This document shows positions 8,391 to 16,992 of a DNA stretch of 64,000 bases, piece after piece. The notes under the pieces were generated by a model, which saw only the letters and a list, made by a program, of their open reading frames with translations, did no database searches and was not told the origin of the DNA. Source of the DNA: Actinomycetes bacterium. Its GTDB lineage: Bacteria; Actinomycetota; Actinomycetes; S36-B12; GCA-2699445. The stretch lies in the NCBI GenBank assembly GCA_022599915.1, contig JAHZLH010000053.1:27651-91650 (forward strand). Direction: 5' to 3'. The first letter of the stretch is position 1; every line of letters begins with the position of its first letter. Both the position numbers and the translations under genes were made by a program.

Positions 8391-9287
8391 ATGACGGTGG
8401 CAATCAGTACTCAGCGGCTTACGAAGCATTACGGTGATGTAGCTGCATTGGTCGACCTGGATATTGCGGTCGGTCCGGGTGAGGTTTTCGGTTTCTTGGG
8501 GCCCAATGGTGCCGGCAAGACCACCATGATTCGCACGATTCTGGATGAGATTCGACCCACCTCGGGTACTGCCCAGATCTTGGGAATGGATACCCACCGC
8601 GAAAGTGTCGAGATCCGTGGCCACATTGGCTATCTTCCCGGTGACCTCGTGCTCTATCCGAATCTCACCGGTCGAGATGTACTCACTTACTTCGCCAACC
8701 TGCGCGGTGGTGTCGATTGGAACTACGTCGCGGAACTGCAAGAGCGGCTCGGCGTAGACCTGGACCGCAAATCTGGCGATCTGTCCACCGGCAATCGGCA
8801 GAAGGTCGGCATCATTCAGGCCTTCATGAATCAGCCAGAATTGCTGGTGCTGGATGAGCCCAGCACTGGGCTCGATCCCTTGGTGCAGCGGGAGTTTCAA
8901 ACCATGATGCGCGAGGTCGCCGAGGCCGGTCGCACCGTCTTTCTCTCCAGCCACACGCTGTCGGAAGTGCAGCGCGTCGCCGACCGAGTCGGCATCATCC
9001 GTCACGGCAAACTCATCGCTTTGGAGACGGTGGCCGATCTGCGACACAAGGCGATTCGTCGCATCGAGTTGGAGTTCTTCGATGGTGTGCCCCGCGACGA
9101 GCTTGCTGCCGTACGTGGGGTGGGTGAGATCGAGGTCGACGGCGAGCGAGCCATCATCTCGTTTGATGGCGAAATGACTGATCTTTTGGGGGCGGTGGAC
9201 GGCCACCGACTGCGCGACATCAGCACCGAAGACGCCGATCTGGAAGAAATCTTCCTGACCTACTATCACGACGAGGCGGCTGGCTAA
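8391..9287 (+). CDS. ABC transporter ATP-binding protein (drug/polyketide exporter type)
   Basis: 298 residues. Walker A GPNGAGKTT near residue 40, signature region DLSTGNRQKVGI near 136, Walker B LLVLDEPSTGLDP near 158 and the switch histidine in FLSSHTLSEVQ. The signature is STGNRQ rather than LSGGQ, as in many ABC-2 exporter ATPases. A C-terminal extension of about 75 residues is typical of the tetronasin/daunorubicin-exporter group. A GGAGG ribosome site precedes ATG 8391. The stop codon overlaps the start of the permease gene by one base (TAATG), so the two are translationally coupled and form one exporter. The substrate is unknown. Confidence 0.92.
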   Translation: MTVAISTQRLTKHYGDVAALVDLDIAVGPGEVFGFLGPNGAGKTTMIRTILDEIRPTSGTAQILGMDTHRESVEIRGHIGYLPGDLVLYPNLTGRDVLTYFANLRGGVDWNYVAELQERLGVDLDRKSGDLSTGNRQKVGIIQAFMNQPELLVLDEPSTGLDPLVQREFQTMMREVAEAGRTVFLSSHTLSEVQRVADRVGIIRHGKLIALETVADLRHKAIRRIELEFFDGVPRDELAAVRGVGEIEVDGERAIISFDGEMTDLLGAVDGHRLRDISTEDADLEEIFLTYYHDEAAG

Positions 9288-10945
9288 TGTGGGCCAACGT
9301 CTTCACCAAAACCACCGTTGACCGGTGGCGAGGTGTCGTGATCGGTGCCGTCACCATGGTGCTGTTTTTGTGGATGGCTATGGCCGTCTACCGGGACATC
9401 GATCTATCCATCTACACGGACTTGCCGGAAGTCTTTCGGTCGGTGGTGGGGATTGATGAGACCACTGACGTGGGCAGTCTCGCCTACAGCGCGGTGTACT
9501 CCTCCTACGGGGCGTTGGTGATGTTTTCACTGGCGCTGGCGATGGGATCGGCAGCCATTGCCGGAGAGGAACGCAAAGGCACCATCGGTCTGCTGCTAGC
9601 CAACCCAACCAGCCGAACCGGGGTGCTGCTGGCCAAGGCAGCCTCGCTAGCGCTGCTGCTGGCGGTCGGCATTGGCTTGCTCTGGCTCGGTGGGCTGTTG
9701 GTGCCGCAGTTACTCGATGTGGGCATAGCTGGGCAAGATATCGGTGCGCTGATGCTGCACATGTTCGCTGGCGCACTGTTCTTCGGTTTTCTTGCGCTCG
9801 CGGTGGGAGCGTGGACAGGGAGCACCGGGGCTGCCATCGGGGTATCTGCAGGCGTCATGGTGCTGTCGTTCTTCGCGGTTGGCTTCCTGCCGTTGTTTTC
9901 CGACTACGCGGAGTTGGCCCGAGTATTTCCCTGGTATTACTTCAGCAGTAGCGATCCACTGGCTAACGGAATCGATGCCGGACACTTGGCTGTTCTCGGC
10001 TTTGGTGCTGCGAGCCTCCTGACACTTGCAGTGGTCGGGGTACGACGCCGTGACCTGCGGCAGAGTTCTACCGGCGTCACGTTGCTCGATCGGCTCCGTG
10101 TGCTGCCTGCCACGAAAGCGGTGATGAATCGGTTAGCGGGTTCGGCGCGAGTGTCGGCGATCTGGATCAAGACCGCCGCTGAGTACCAGGCCCTGTTGCT
10201 GATCGTGGGTCTGTCCATGTTCCTGGTGATGGGCGTCCTGATCGGAGTCATGTATTCCCAACTCGACGATGAACTGTTGGCGCTCGGCGACAGTTTCCCT
10301 GCGGAGCTACTGGCGCTGTTCGGTGGCGGAGACCTGTCGACCATTGAGGGTTACTACCAGCTGGAGACCTTCGGCTTGATGGCCCCGATCGCAGTCATGA
10401 TCGCGACCATCCTGATCGGTGCGCGAGCGGTTGCGGGGGAAGAACAGCGCCGCACGATGGGCCTGCTGCTGGCCAATCCGGTTCCGCGCTCGCGGGTGCT
10501 GTTGGAAAAGGCATTCGTCATGGTGCTGTTCGGTCTCGCGATCGGACTTATTACCTTTCTCGGCGTGGCCGCAGGTGATGCGCTCGGTCAACTCGATATG
10601 AACATCGGTAACATCGCCGCCACGAGTTTCCTGGTTGCGTTGATGGGCATCGTGTTTGGTGCAGTGGCACTACTAGTGGGAGCCGCTACGGGCCGCAGTC
10701 GAATCGCAATCTGGACCGCCGTGGGTTTAGCGCTACTGTCCCATCTGGGAGAAGCGTTCCTGCCGTTCAGCGAGGGCTTCGCTGATCTGGCTCGGTGGCT
10801 GCCCAATCACTACTACCTCTCGACCGACCCACTGCTCACCGGCATGGACTGGGGTAGTGCTGCGGTGCTGACGGTCATTTCCGCAGTGTTGATCGCATTG
10901 TCCGTGCCAGCCTTTAATCGGCGCGATCTGCGCGAACACGACTAG
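9287..10945 (+). CDS. ABC-2 type exporter permease, two fused halves
   Basis: 552 residues with about twelve membrane helices in two similar halves. Each half contains an A-G-E-E-(R/Q)-(K/R)-x-T-(I/M)-G-L-L-L-A-N-P motif (near residues 90-105 and 380-395). This repeated GEERRGT-like sequence marks ABC-2 permeases of the polyketide antibiotic exporter group, so the gene is an internal duplication and can act with a dimer of the upstream ATPase. It starts at the ATG that overlaps the ATPase stop. A charged loop (YTDLPEVFRSV and similar) between helices 1 and 2 faces outside. The cargo cannot be deduced. Confidence 0.88.
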   Translation: MWANVFTKTTVDRWRGVVIGAVTMVLFLWMAMAVYRDIDLSIYTDLPEVFRSVVGIDETTDVGSLAYSAVYSSYGALVMFSLALAMGSAAIAGEERKGTIGLLLANPTSRTGVLLAKAASLALLLAVGIGLLWLGGLLVPQLLDVGIAGQDIGALMLHMFAGALFFGFLALAVGAWTGSTGAAIGVSAGVMVLSFFAVGFLPLFSDYAELARVFPWYYFSSSDPLANGIDAGHLAVLGFGAASLLTLAVVGVRRRDLRQSSTGVTLLDRLRVLPATKAVMNRLAGSARVSAIWIKTAAEYQALLLIVGLSMFLVMGVLIGVMYSQLDDELLALGDSFPAELLALFGGGDLSTIEGYYQLETFGLMAPIAVMIATILIGARAVAGEEQRRTMGLLLANPVPRSRVLLEKAFVMVLFGLAIGLITFLGVAAGDALGQLDMNIGNIAATSFLVALMGIVFGAVALLVGAATGRSRIAIWTAVGLALLSHLGEAFLPFSEGFADLARWLPNHYYLSTDPLLTGMDWGSAAVLTVISAVLIALSVPAFNRRDLREHD

Positions 10946-11031
10946 CTGCGGTTGAATAGCCGCAGGCAACGTTGCGAGACCGGCAACTGACAAGGCAGTG
11001 GCGGCTGAAGATCACGGTAGGAGTGGACACC

Positions 11032-11838
11032 ATGGCGGAAATCGAAGTCAAAGATTCGAGGTTGTTTGTTACTGACACTGGCGGCGACCTACCACCGGTC
11101 GTTTTTCTGCACGGTTTCCTCTACGACGGACGCCAATTCGATGCACAGATCGCGGCACTATCGGATCACTATCGCTGCGTCACCATCGACTTCCCAGGAC
11201 AAGGCCGATCTGGGCGATCAACCGTTGGGTACAGCACCGAAAACTTGAGCGCACTGATGGCGTTGGCGTTGCAGCAGTCGGAGTTGGGCCCGGTGCATCT
11301 CGTGGGACTGTCGATGGGTGGGTTCGCCGCGATGCGCATAGCGGCGCGTCGACCTGACCTGCTGAAGTCGCTGACCCTGGTGAACAGTAGCGCTGCTCCT
11401 CACGACCGCGCCAAGATTCCGAAGCAGCTTGCGCTGGCTGGGGTGGCTCGCGTCGCCGGACTGGGTTTGCCGCCAGTCTTGGACGGGGCGGAAGAGGAAA
11501 TGTACGGCGAAGCTTTCCGCACTGATCCCGACAGCGTTCAACTGCGTGATCTGTGGCGGCGGCGGTGGAGTTCCGGCGATCGATCCGGGCTGGTGAACAC
11601 CCTGACATCGATGATGAAACGGGATGATTTCCGCCCGTACCTTCCGGCTATCACTGTTCCCACGATGATCATTGCTGGCGGTGCCGACGTATCGCTGCCA
11701 CCAGAACACTCGCAGCAGATGCAGGGACTGATCACTGGTTCGAGTTACGTGGAGCTGCCTGGTGTGGGTCACAGTAGCCCGATAGAAGATCCAGCACAGG
11801 TGACCGCTGCACTGGAGCGATTCCTGTCACACAACTAG
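11032..11838 (+). CDS. Alpha/beta hydrolase-fold enzyme
   Basis: 268 residues from ATG 11032, supported by GGTAGGAG at 11016-11023; a longer reading from 10972 lacks a ribosome site. The fold shows the oxyanion strand VVFLHGFLYDGRQF, the nucleophile elbow GLSMGG (Ser near residue 101), a late Asp in IIAGGADVSLPPEHS and the catalytic His in GVGHSSPIEDP. This is a full Ser-Asp-His triad. The sequence resembles 3-oxoadipate enol-lactonase-like and general esterase members, but the substrate is open. It ends in a 4-nt tail-to-tail overlap with the DUF4436 gene. Confidence 0.85.
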   Translation: MAEIEVKDSRLFVTDTGGDLPPVVFLHGFLYDGRQFDAQIAALSDHYRCVTIDFPGQGRSGRSTVGYSTENLSALMALALQQSELGPVHLVGLSMGGFAAMRIAARRPDLLKSLTLVNSSAAPHDRAKIPKQLALAGVARVAGLGLPPVLDGAEEEMYGEAFRTDPDSVQLRDLWRRRWSSGDRSGLVNTLTSMMKRDDFRPYLPAITVPTMIIAGGADVSLPPEHSQQMQGLITGSSYVELPGVGHSSPIEDPAQVTAALERFLSHN

Positions 11839-12857
11839 GTTGTCGACGACTCGCTCTGCTCGCGTTGGCCGTTTGCGCCGTCGGAGGCGAGGTCGGACTG
11901 ACCCGGAGATTCGGGGTCGGGCGAACTGTCGCTCGTGACCGGCGGCGGTCCGTAGCGCAGCCACGTCATGATGAATGCGGCCAAGGCAAACATCAGCAGC
12001 AGTTCTACCCACAGCACCACTAGAAAGTCGATCCACACCCCAATGGGTGGCGCTCCCGGCATGTTGGTGCGCAGCGGGATGATGGCGAACATCATGGCAG
12101 CGAACCAGCCAGCCATTGTGGCCTCGACTTGCCGCCGTCGCAGGACCACTGATCGGGCCACGAGGATTGCCAAGATCGCGAGCAGGGCCATGGCCGCGAG
12201 GAGTAGTAACACCACGGCGATCACTGAGGCGGAGCGGTTGATGGTTGCGATTTCAATGGCGACAAATTCTGATTGCTGGGATTGTGTCTTCTCATCAAAA
12301 GTCACCCGGAATCCTGGTGCAGATTCAAAGCCGTCCATGGATACCTTCAGCGGGGTGCGGCTGCCGTCCTCATCGACTGCGCTGGCGATTGCCGTGATAG
12401 CGATGCGAGTGCCGTCGAGCGGATAGTCAAAGTAGGAGATCGCCGGGACCGGGCGCAATCGCAACTCTGGCACTGGATTTATTTCGCCTGGCTCTAGCAC
12501 CAGTGTCGAACTGTCCGTTGGTTCGATATAGATCTCAATGGTTCGACGGAGACGGAGGCCGTCAACAAGTTCCTCTTCTGGCAACTTGACCACGACGTCC
12601 AGCACAACCAAGTTTTGGTTGGGGTCAAGCGATCTGGGTATCAGACCTAGCCAAATTTCACCGGGGTTTGGTGGAATGAAGTCGCTGGCATCTTCGGTGC
12701 CGTAAGTATCAAGGAAAACATCTAGCTCGTCGTAGTCTCGGACGTTGAGGCCGTAGCCAATGATTCCCAGAAGGTAGACCACACCAACGGCAATGAGGGT
12801 TACCCGGACGGCACGGGCCCTTCGTCTTCGCTTTGGTTGGTCGACCGGGGGTGCCAC
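11835..12857 (-). CDS. DUF4436 family membrane protein
   Basis: 340 residues. A basic N-terminus (PKRRRRARAVR) and one helix (about 20-40) are followed by an extracytoplasmic region of about 175 residues. Three more helices lie near 215-240, 250-270 and 285-305. The segment RTNMPGAPPIGVWIDFLV, followed by WVELLLMFALA, matches the conserved core I associate with DUF4436 proteins of mycobacteria and relatives. The tail is acidic and Ser/Pro-rich, presumably cytoplasmic. No biochemical role is known for the family. The gene converges with the hydrolase gene, overlapping it by 4 nt. Confidence 0.75.
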   Translation of the reverse strand: MAPPVDQPKRRRRARAVRVTLIAVGVVYLLGIIGYGLNVRDYDELDVFLDTYGTEDASDFIPPNPGEIWLGLIPRSLDPNQNLVVLDVVVKLPEEELVDGLRLRRTIEIYIEPTDSSTLVLEPGEINPVPELRLRPVPAISYFDYPLDGTRIAITAIASAVDEDGSRTPLKVSMDGFESAPGFRVTFDEKTQSQQSEFVAIEIATINRSASVIAVVLLLLAAMALLAILAILVARSVVLRRRQVEATMAGWFAAMMFAIIPLRTNMPGAPPIGVWIDFLVVLWVELLLMFALAAFIMTWLRYGPPPVTSDSSPDPESPGQSDLASDGANGQREQSESSTT

Positions 12858-12886
12858 GGCCTCAACTTAGCGAACTCGGGGCCAGC

Positions 12887-13375
12887 TCAGGTGGTTTGGG
12901 GTGGCGCCTGCCCGACGATAACTGGTCCGGCTGGTAGCGGTTCTCCCTGGGCAACACACATGCGAGCCTGAGACAACCAGTCCAGTATCGCTGCCGCATC
13001 TACTGGGGGTGGTAGCGCCACCCCGCCATCGACCAGCCGACTCGTTGCTCGCTGGAGGAGTCGTTCAGTGCCGTGCCGGTTTCCGCGACCGTCGTGGGTG
13101 ATGGCGACTGCCAGTTGGGCCAGACCCTGCCAGCCGTCGCGTTGCGCTGGTGGGCAGGTGTGCCACATCTCCTCCAAGACCTCGTGCGCTTGAAACGGTC
13201 GCCCCTGATCGAGAAGGGACTGGGCTAGCCCCACGGCAGCAGCGGGTTTCCTGGGAAGTGGCTCCGGAAGCGGCGGCACTCCGGTGGCACCGTAGGGGAG
13301 GGGTCGACCCAATGCGTCTCGGGGTCGAGATTGTTCTGGTCTGCCGCTGCCGTCGCGGTCTCGCTCGGTAGTCAC
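12887..13375 (-). CDS. DUF309 family protein
   Basis: About 162 residues from GTG 13375. This start makes a GTGA overlap with the stop of the upstream lipoprotein gene; a longer reading to 13423 would overlap that gene by about 50 nt and is less likely. The core (about residues 50-125) carries the DUF309 pattern: FQAHEVLEEMWHTC, then GLAQLAVAITHDGRGNRHGTERLL. The family's conserved H-E-x-x-E-x-x-W helix and the G-N-x-x-G-x-x-x-L-L motif are both present. DUF309 proteins are small all-helical proteins, and a metal-binding or hydrolytic role is only suspected. Coupled translation with the lipoprotein gene suggests a shared operon. Confidence 0.78.
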   Translation of the reverse strand: MTTERDRDGSGRPEQSRPRDALGRPLPYGATGVPPLPEPLPRKPAAAVGLAQSLLDQGRPFQAHEVLEEMWHTCPPAQRDGWQGLAQLAVAITHDGRGNRHGTERLLQRATSRLVDGGVALPPPVDAAAILDWLSQARMCVAQGEPLPAGPVIVGQAPPQTT

Positions 13376-14325
13376 TCCCAGCGCGGATTCTCGATCGGTT
13401 GATCGCACAGTTGGTAGCCCCATTCCACGGGGGTGATTTCCACGTCATTAGTGGTGTCTGCGTTCTCACCGCTGTAACGAGCGATAGTCACCGCAGCCCC
13501 ACCCGGTGGCTCTTCAGTTGCTACTGGAGCAAAGACGATTTTGTTAATTGTTCCTGCTTCGGGGTCTGGGTCGTAACGTCGGCCGCGAGTGTCAACGAGG
13601 GCGACTGGCGCCCGGCCATCTCCCTTGGCAAGGCGAACTGTGATCCGCAGGTCCACCACACCGTTGGTGGTAAAGCCACAGCCATTGCCGCGAGTGGTGA
13701 CAATTTCTCGGTCAGCCGCTGTCGGCGTCGGGCTAGCGGAGTTGCTGTCGCTGGGGCTTGGCGTGCCGCTGGCAGTAGGTGCCGCGCTGAGTGTTTCGCT
13801 CGGCGTTGGTGTCGGGCTGGGACTAGCCCTAAGAGTTGGCGACGCTACCGGACTGGCAAGACTAGGGACAGGTTTGGGGCGGCCCTTGATGATTTCGCGG
13901 GGCGGTGCCCCCGAGCCTTTCTTGACCGTGGTTGTGACTGTGGGTCCACGGACGCCATTGGCGACAGCGGCCACCTTTATCTCGTAGTTCAAACCGGGGA
14001 AGATTGATGTGAACCTAACCTTAGTGTCGGGCACGGCGTACCAGGCGTCGTCGATAGCAACGACGTAGCCGTCAGTTGCGCCATCAACCGTAAGCCAGGA
14101 GATGAAAAGTCCTCGCTTGCTCACCGATGCGATGATGCCTGGCGGGGCTTCCAGCGGCTCGGCTGGCGCTGCTGCTTCGGCAGACGGCCCTCGTGCTTCC
14201 ATTTCCGCCAGCGTTGGGCTGGGAACTGCAGTCGGCAGCCCGACAGTTGCGCAGGATGCAGTGACCAGCGACGCCGCCACCGAGATAGCCATCGCTGGGA
14301 GTTGGTGCGCTCTACCTCCCGCCAC
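13372..14325 (-). CDS. Lipoprotein with FN3-like domain and Pro/Ser/Thr linker
   Basis: About 317 residues from GTG 14325. The ATG at 14292 is an alternative, but the GTG adds Arg and His before the hydrophobic stretch, as a signal peptide needs. The stretch AISVAASLVTASC ends in a lipobox, so Cys is predicted to be lipid-modified. Residues about 60-140 read like an FN3 domain (IIASVSKRGLFISWLTV ending VRGPTVTTTVKKG). A Pro/Ser/Thr-rich linker of about 60 residues follows, then a C-terminal beta-rich domain with two cysteines. A much longer open frame extends to 15198, but it is antisense to the amidase gene and is not real. Function unknown. Confidence 0.68.
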   Translation of the reverse strand: MAGGRAHQLPAMAISVAASLVTASCATVGLPTAVPSPTLAEMEARGPSAEAAAPAEPLEAPPGIIASVSKRGLFISWLTVDGATDGYVVAIDDAWYAVPDTKVRFTSIFPGLNYEIKVAAVANGVRGPTVTTTVKKGSGAPPREIIKGRPKPVPSLASPVASPTLRASPSPTPTPSETLSAAPTASGTPSPSDSNSASPTPTAADREIVTTRGNGCGFTTNGVVDLRITVRLAKGDGRAPVALVDTRGRRYDPDPEAGTINKIVFAPVATEEPPGGAAVTIARYSGENADTTNDVEITPVEWGYQLCDQPIENPRWE

Positions 14326-14440
14326 AGCAATATTGTGCTGCGAAATTGGTGTTTTGTGTGGAAATCCACCTGATTGGTCGCGCTGCTGCGTTCGATCCTT
14401 CCCTAGGGTGCGGGGATCGAAGTTCGGATAGCATCCATCC

Positions 14441-15856
14441 GTGAGTTCATGGTCGATGACAGGTGAGGTCGTCGACACCACCTGCGATGACGCGCTGGGC
14501 GATAGTGACATGACCGACCTGCTGCATCGGTTGGAACGGCGCGAAGTTAATGCGGCTGAGTTGCGTGCGGCGGCATTACGTCGCGCACAGCTAGCCGACG
14601 CCAGCCTGAACGCGCTGACCGTATCGATATCCGAACCGCGGTCTGATGCGAACGTGGGTGGGCCATTGGCCGGGATTCCCACGGTGGTGAAAGACAACGA
14701 GCAGTTAGTAGGAGAACTCACCGCGATGGGCTCAATGGCGGTGGCTGCGCAACCAGCAGAGCATGACGCGCCGTTTGTCGCGCAACTGCTGGACTTGGGG
14801 CTGCAGCCGATCGGGAAAACCACGATGCCGGAGTTTGGGCTGACCGCGACTACCGAGTCGACCCGCCACGGTGCTACCCGCAATCCGTGGAACACCTCGC
14901 GGTCTACTGGTGGCTCCAGTGGTGGGTCAGCCGCGGTGGTAGCCGCCGGAGTAGTCCCCGTGGCGCACGCCAATGATGGTGGTGGCTCCATTCGAATTCC
15001 AGCCTCCTGCTGCGGGCTGTTTGGGCTGAAGCCATCTCGGGGTCGGTTTATCGATGCGCCAGAGCTAGAGCGCTTGCCAATCAACATCGTCACCCAGGGC
15101 GTGGTGACGCGCACCGTTCGGGACACTGCTCGGTTCTTTGCGGAAACCGAGCGGCTATATGCCAATCCGAAGTTGCCGTCAGTGGGGCAAGTGGCCACTG
15201 CCTCATCCCGAAGGCTCCGGGTTGCGGTTGTGCTGGATTATGACGACCGTTTTGTTTCTCCGGACACAATGGGGGCTCTGACTGAGACCACAAATCTGTT
15301 GCTGGGGCTGGGGCACATGGTGGACGAAATCGAGTTTCCGTTTAGTCGCCAGGACGGTCGTGATTTTCTGCGCTACTGGGCGCTGATGGCCTACTCGATG
15401 AAAAATTTCGGTAGTCAAATGTTCGGAGTGTCCATGGATGCTGGTCGAACGGAGCGATTGACTAATGGGCTGAGTTCGCTGTTGGCCGGGATGGCTGAGC
15501 GGATTCCGTTGTCGCTGTGGCGGTTGCGCCGGCGAGCAGCCCGGCCGGGCGCTGGCTTGGATTCCTACGACGCCCTACTTATTCCGGTCCTCGGTCATGA
15601 GCCGCCGCCCATCGGCTATCTGGGACCTGAGGTGGACTTTCCTACTCACCTGGGTCGGTTACTGCGCTTTGCCGGCTTCACTGCCATGAGTAACGTCACG
15701 GGAGCTCCGTCCATGTCGATGCCGTTAGGTCGCTCGGAGGCTGGTGTGCCCATCGGCGTACAGTTTGTCGCGCCGATAGGCCATGAACGGACATTGCTGG
15801 AGTTGGCCTACGAACTGGAAGCGGCGCACCCATGGCGACGCACCCCGGCGGCGTAG
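14441..15856 (+). CDS. Amidase signature (AS) family amidase
   Basis: 471 residues. The AS family Ser-cisSer-Lys triad is visible: Lys in GIPTVVKDNE (near residue 85), the cis-Ser and its loop in RSTGGSSGGSAAVVAAGVV (near 155-170), and the nucleophile Ser in NDGGGSIRIPASCCGLFGLKPS (near 185). GLKPSRGR after the catalytic loop is typical. The family includes GatA, but free-standing members hydrolyse many amides. Here no gatB or gatC is adjacent, so a catabolic or detoxifying amidase is more likely. The GTG at 14441 begins MSSWSMTGEV; an internal ATG at 14510 (MTDLLHRLERRE) could be the true start. It is divergent from the lipoprotein gene. Confidence 0.88.
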   Translation: MSSWSMTGEVVDTTCDDALGDSDMTDLLHRLERREVNAAELRAAALRRAQLADASLNALTVSISEPRSDANVGGPLAGIPTVVKDNEQLVGELTAMGSMAVAAQPAEHDAPFVAQLLDLGLQPIGKTTMPEFGLTATTESTRHGATRNPWNTSRSTGGSSGGSAAVVAAGVVPVAHANDGGGSIRIPASCCGLFGLKPSRGRFIDAPELERLPINIVTQGVVTRTVRDTARFFAETERLYANPKLPSVGQVATASSRRLRVAVVLDYDDRFVSPDTMGALTETTNLLLGLGHMVDEIEFPFSRQDGRDFLRYWALMAYSMKNFGSQMFGVSMDAGRTERLTNGLSSLLAGMAERIPLSLWRLRRRAARPGAGLDSYDALLIPVLGHEPPPIGYLGPEVDFPTHLGRLLRFAGFTAMSNVTGAPSMSMPLGRSEAGVPIGVQFVAPIGHERTLLELAYELEAAHPWRRTPAA

Positions 15857-15871
15857 CCGTAGTGATTCGCC

Positions 15872-16672
15872 ATGCCTGAAGGCGACGCCGCCCGACGTGC
15901 CGCCCTCCGGTTGGATGCGGCGCTGCAAGGGCAAGAGTTGCTACGTGCCGAACTGCGGGTGCCACGGTTCGCCACGGTCGATCTGACCGGTGGTGTGGTG
16001 ACCGGCACTGGCACGGTCGGCAAGCACCTGCTCACTCGAGTGCTGCGTGGTGACGAGGAGTTGACCGTGCACTCCCACATGCGTATGGACGGTCGGTGGG
16101 TGATGGGCAAGGCTGGAGCGAAACCGTGTGCCGGGCCGGGTCATCAGATTCGGATGTGGTTAGTGAACGCGACCCAGCAGGCGGTCGGGCTGCGATTGGC
16201 GGAGGTCAAAGTGGTGCGAACCCGCGACGAGGCACAACTGGTGGGCTACTTGGGGCCGGACATTCTCGCGGCAGATTTTGATGTGGCGGCTGCCGCTCAC
16301 CGCATCGCAGATCACGATGGTCAACTTGTAGTCAAGCTGCTGAATCAGCGCATTGTCTGCGGACTCGGAACCATGTGGGCGGCGGAGTTTGCCAGCCATA
16401 TCCGCACTAATCCATACGCCACGGATCTGGACCTAACTCAACTTGAGCGAGGCCTGAGCTATGTGCGCAAAGAAATGCTCACCGCCGTCGACGCTACTCC
16501 GCGGGAGTCGCGATCCCGGCTGGTGGTCTTCGAGCGCAACGGTCAACCGTGTCGGGTGTGCGGTGCTGCGATCAAGAAGGGTCGAGTTGGCGCGGCGCCG
16601 CAGCAGCGGGTCACCTACTGGTGCACCAGTTGTCAGCCAGCCGTACCCGAAGATGGTGCCGTCCTGCCATGA
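15872..16672 (+). CDS. Fpg/Nei family DNA glycosylase (Nei2-like endonuclease VIII)
   Basis: 266 residues. The mature N-terminus Pro-Glu-Gly-Asp (after Met) places it in the Nei group; Fpg proteins begin PELPE. Pro2 is the Schiff-base nucleophile and Glu3 the general acid. A central helix-two-turns-helix region lies around residues 150-200 (VVKLLNQRIVCGLGTMWAAE). The C-terminal zinc finger is CRVCGAA...YWCTSCQ. It excises oxidised pyrimidines and cleaves abasic sites in base excision repair. The gene follows the amidase after 15 nt and ends at a strong hairpin shared with the convergent small-protein gene. Confidence 0.9.
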   Translation: MPEGDAARRAALRLDAALQGQELLRAELRVPRFATVDLTGGVVTGTGTVGKHLLTRVLRGDEELTVHSHMRMDGRWVMGKAGAKPCAGPGHQIRMWLVNATQQAVGLRLAEVKVVRTRDEAQLVGYLGPDILAADFDVAAAAHRIADHDGQLVVKLLNQRIVCGLGTMWAAEFASHIRTNPYATDLDLTQLERGLSYVRKEMLTAVDATPRESRSRLVVFERNGQPCRVCGAAIKKGRVGAAPQQRVTYWCTSCQPAVPEDGAVLP

Positions 16673-16675
16673 CTA

Positions 16676-16699
16676 GGCCCCCGCCGATCGGCAGGGGCC
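16676..16699. terminator. Bidirectional terminator-like hairpin
   Basis: GGCCCC/GGGGCC plus GCC/GGC form a nine-pair stem with one C.A mismatch and a GATC loop, between the convergent nei2-like gene and the 44-residue protein gene. No long T-tract follows on either strand, as is common in high-GC actinobacteria. Confidence 0.65.
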
Positions 16700-16719
16700 A
16701 GAAGTCAGTAGGTATTGGG

Positions 16720-16854
16720 TTACTTTGCCTTCTTCTTCTCGGGAACATGCTTTTTGGCCTTGATGGCTGCGGCCTGAGTGGCCTTGTAAACGCTGTGGTT
16801 TAGCGACTGCTGGTTGCTGTCCGCCGCGTTGCCGAGAATCTTGGTGCCGTACAT
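16720..16854 (-). CDS. Small basic protein, 44 residues, unknown function
   Basis: The product starts MYGTKILGNAADSNQQ and ends KKHVPEKKKAK. The start at 16854 is set by a strong GAAAGGAG ribosome site 6 nt upstream; a longer reading to 16941 has no such site. The protein is soluble, helical in appearance (SVYKATQAAAIKAKK) and has about a quarter lysines, mostly in the last third. I recognise no family. It stands alone between a terminator hairpin and the divergent pafB gene. The AT-rich segment TATATACACAAATATG just upstream could hold its promoter. Nucleic-acid binding is a guess from charge. Confidence 0.55.
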   Translation of the reverse strand: MYGTKILGNAADSNQQSLNHSVYKATQAAAIKAKKHVPEKKKAK

Positions 16855-16992
16855 CGTGTACTCCTTTCGCCTCTCCCAGCATGACATATTTGTGTATATA
16901 CGCATAACTTTTCTGGTGCGGCAAGGAGTGAGTTCGCTCACCTGGTCGCATAGCCTGGGGCTCTGCGTGCTGTAAACGGAGGATGCCCAATC

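Noticed and set aside
8328..9269. 313-codon minus-strand frame opposite the ABC ATPase
   Set aside because: It is the mirror of a gene with complete Walker motifs and has no recognisable domain or ribosome site.
13372..13423. Upstream start for the DUF309 gene at 13423
   Set aside because: It would overlap the lipoprotein gene by about 50 nt; GTG 13375 gives a normal GTGA junction and keeps the whole domain.
14326..15198. Long minus-strand extension of the lipoprotein reading frame
   Set aside because: It is antisense to the amidase gene, has low-complexity Ser/Ala/Arg composition and puts the lipobox signal in the middle of the protein.
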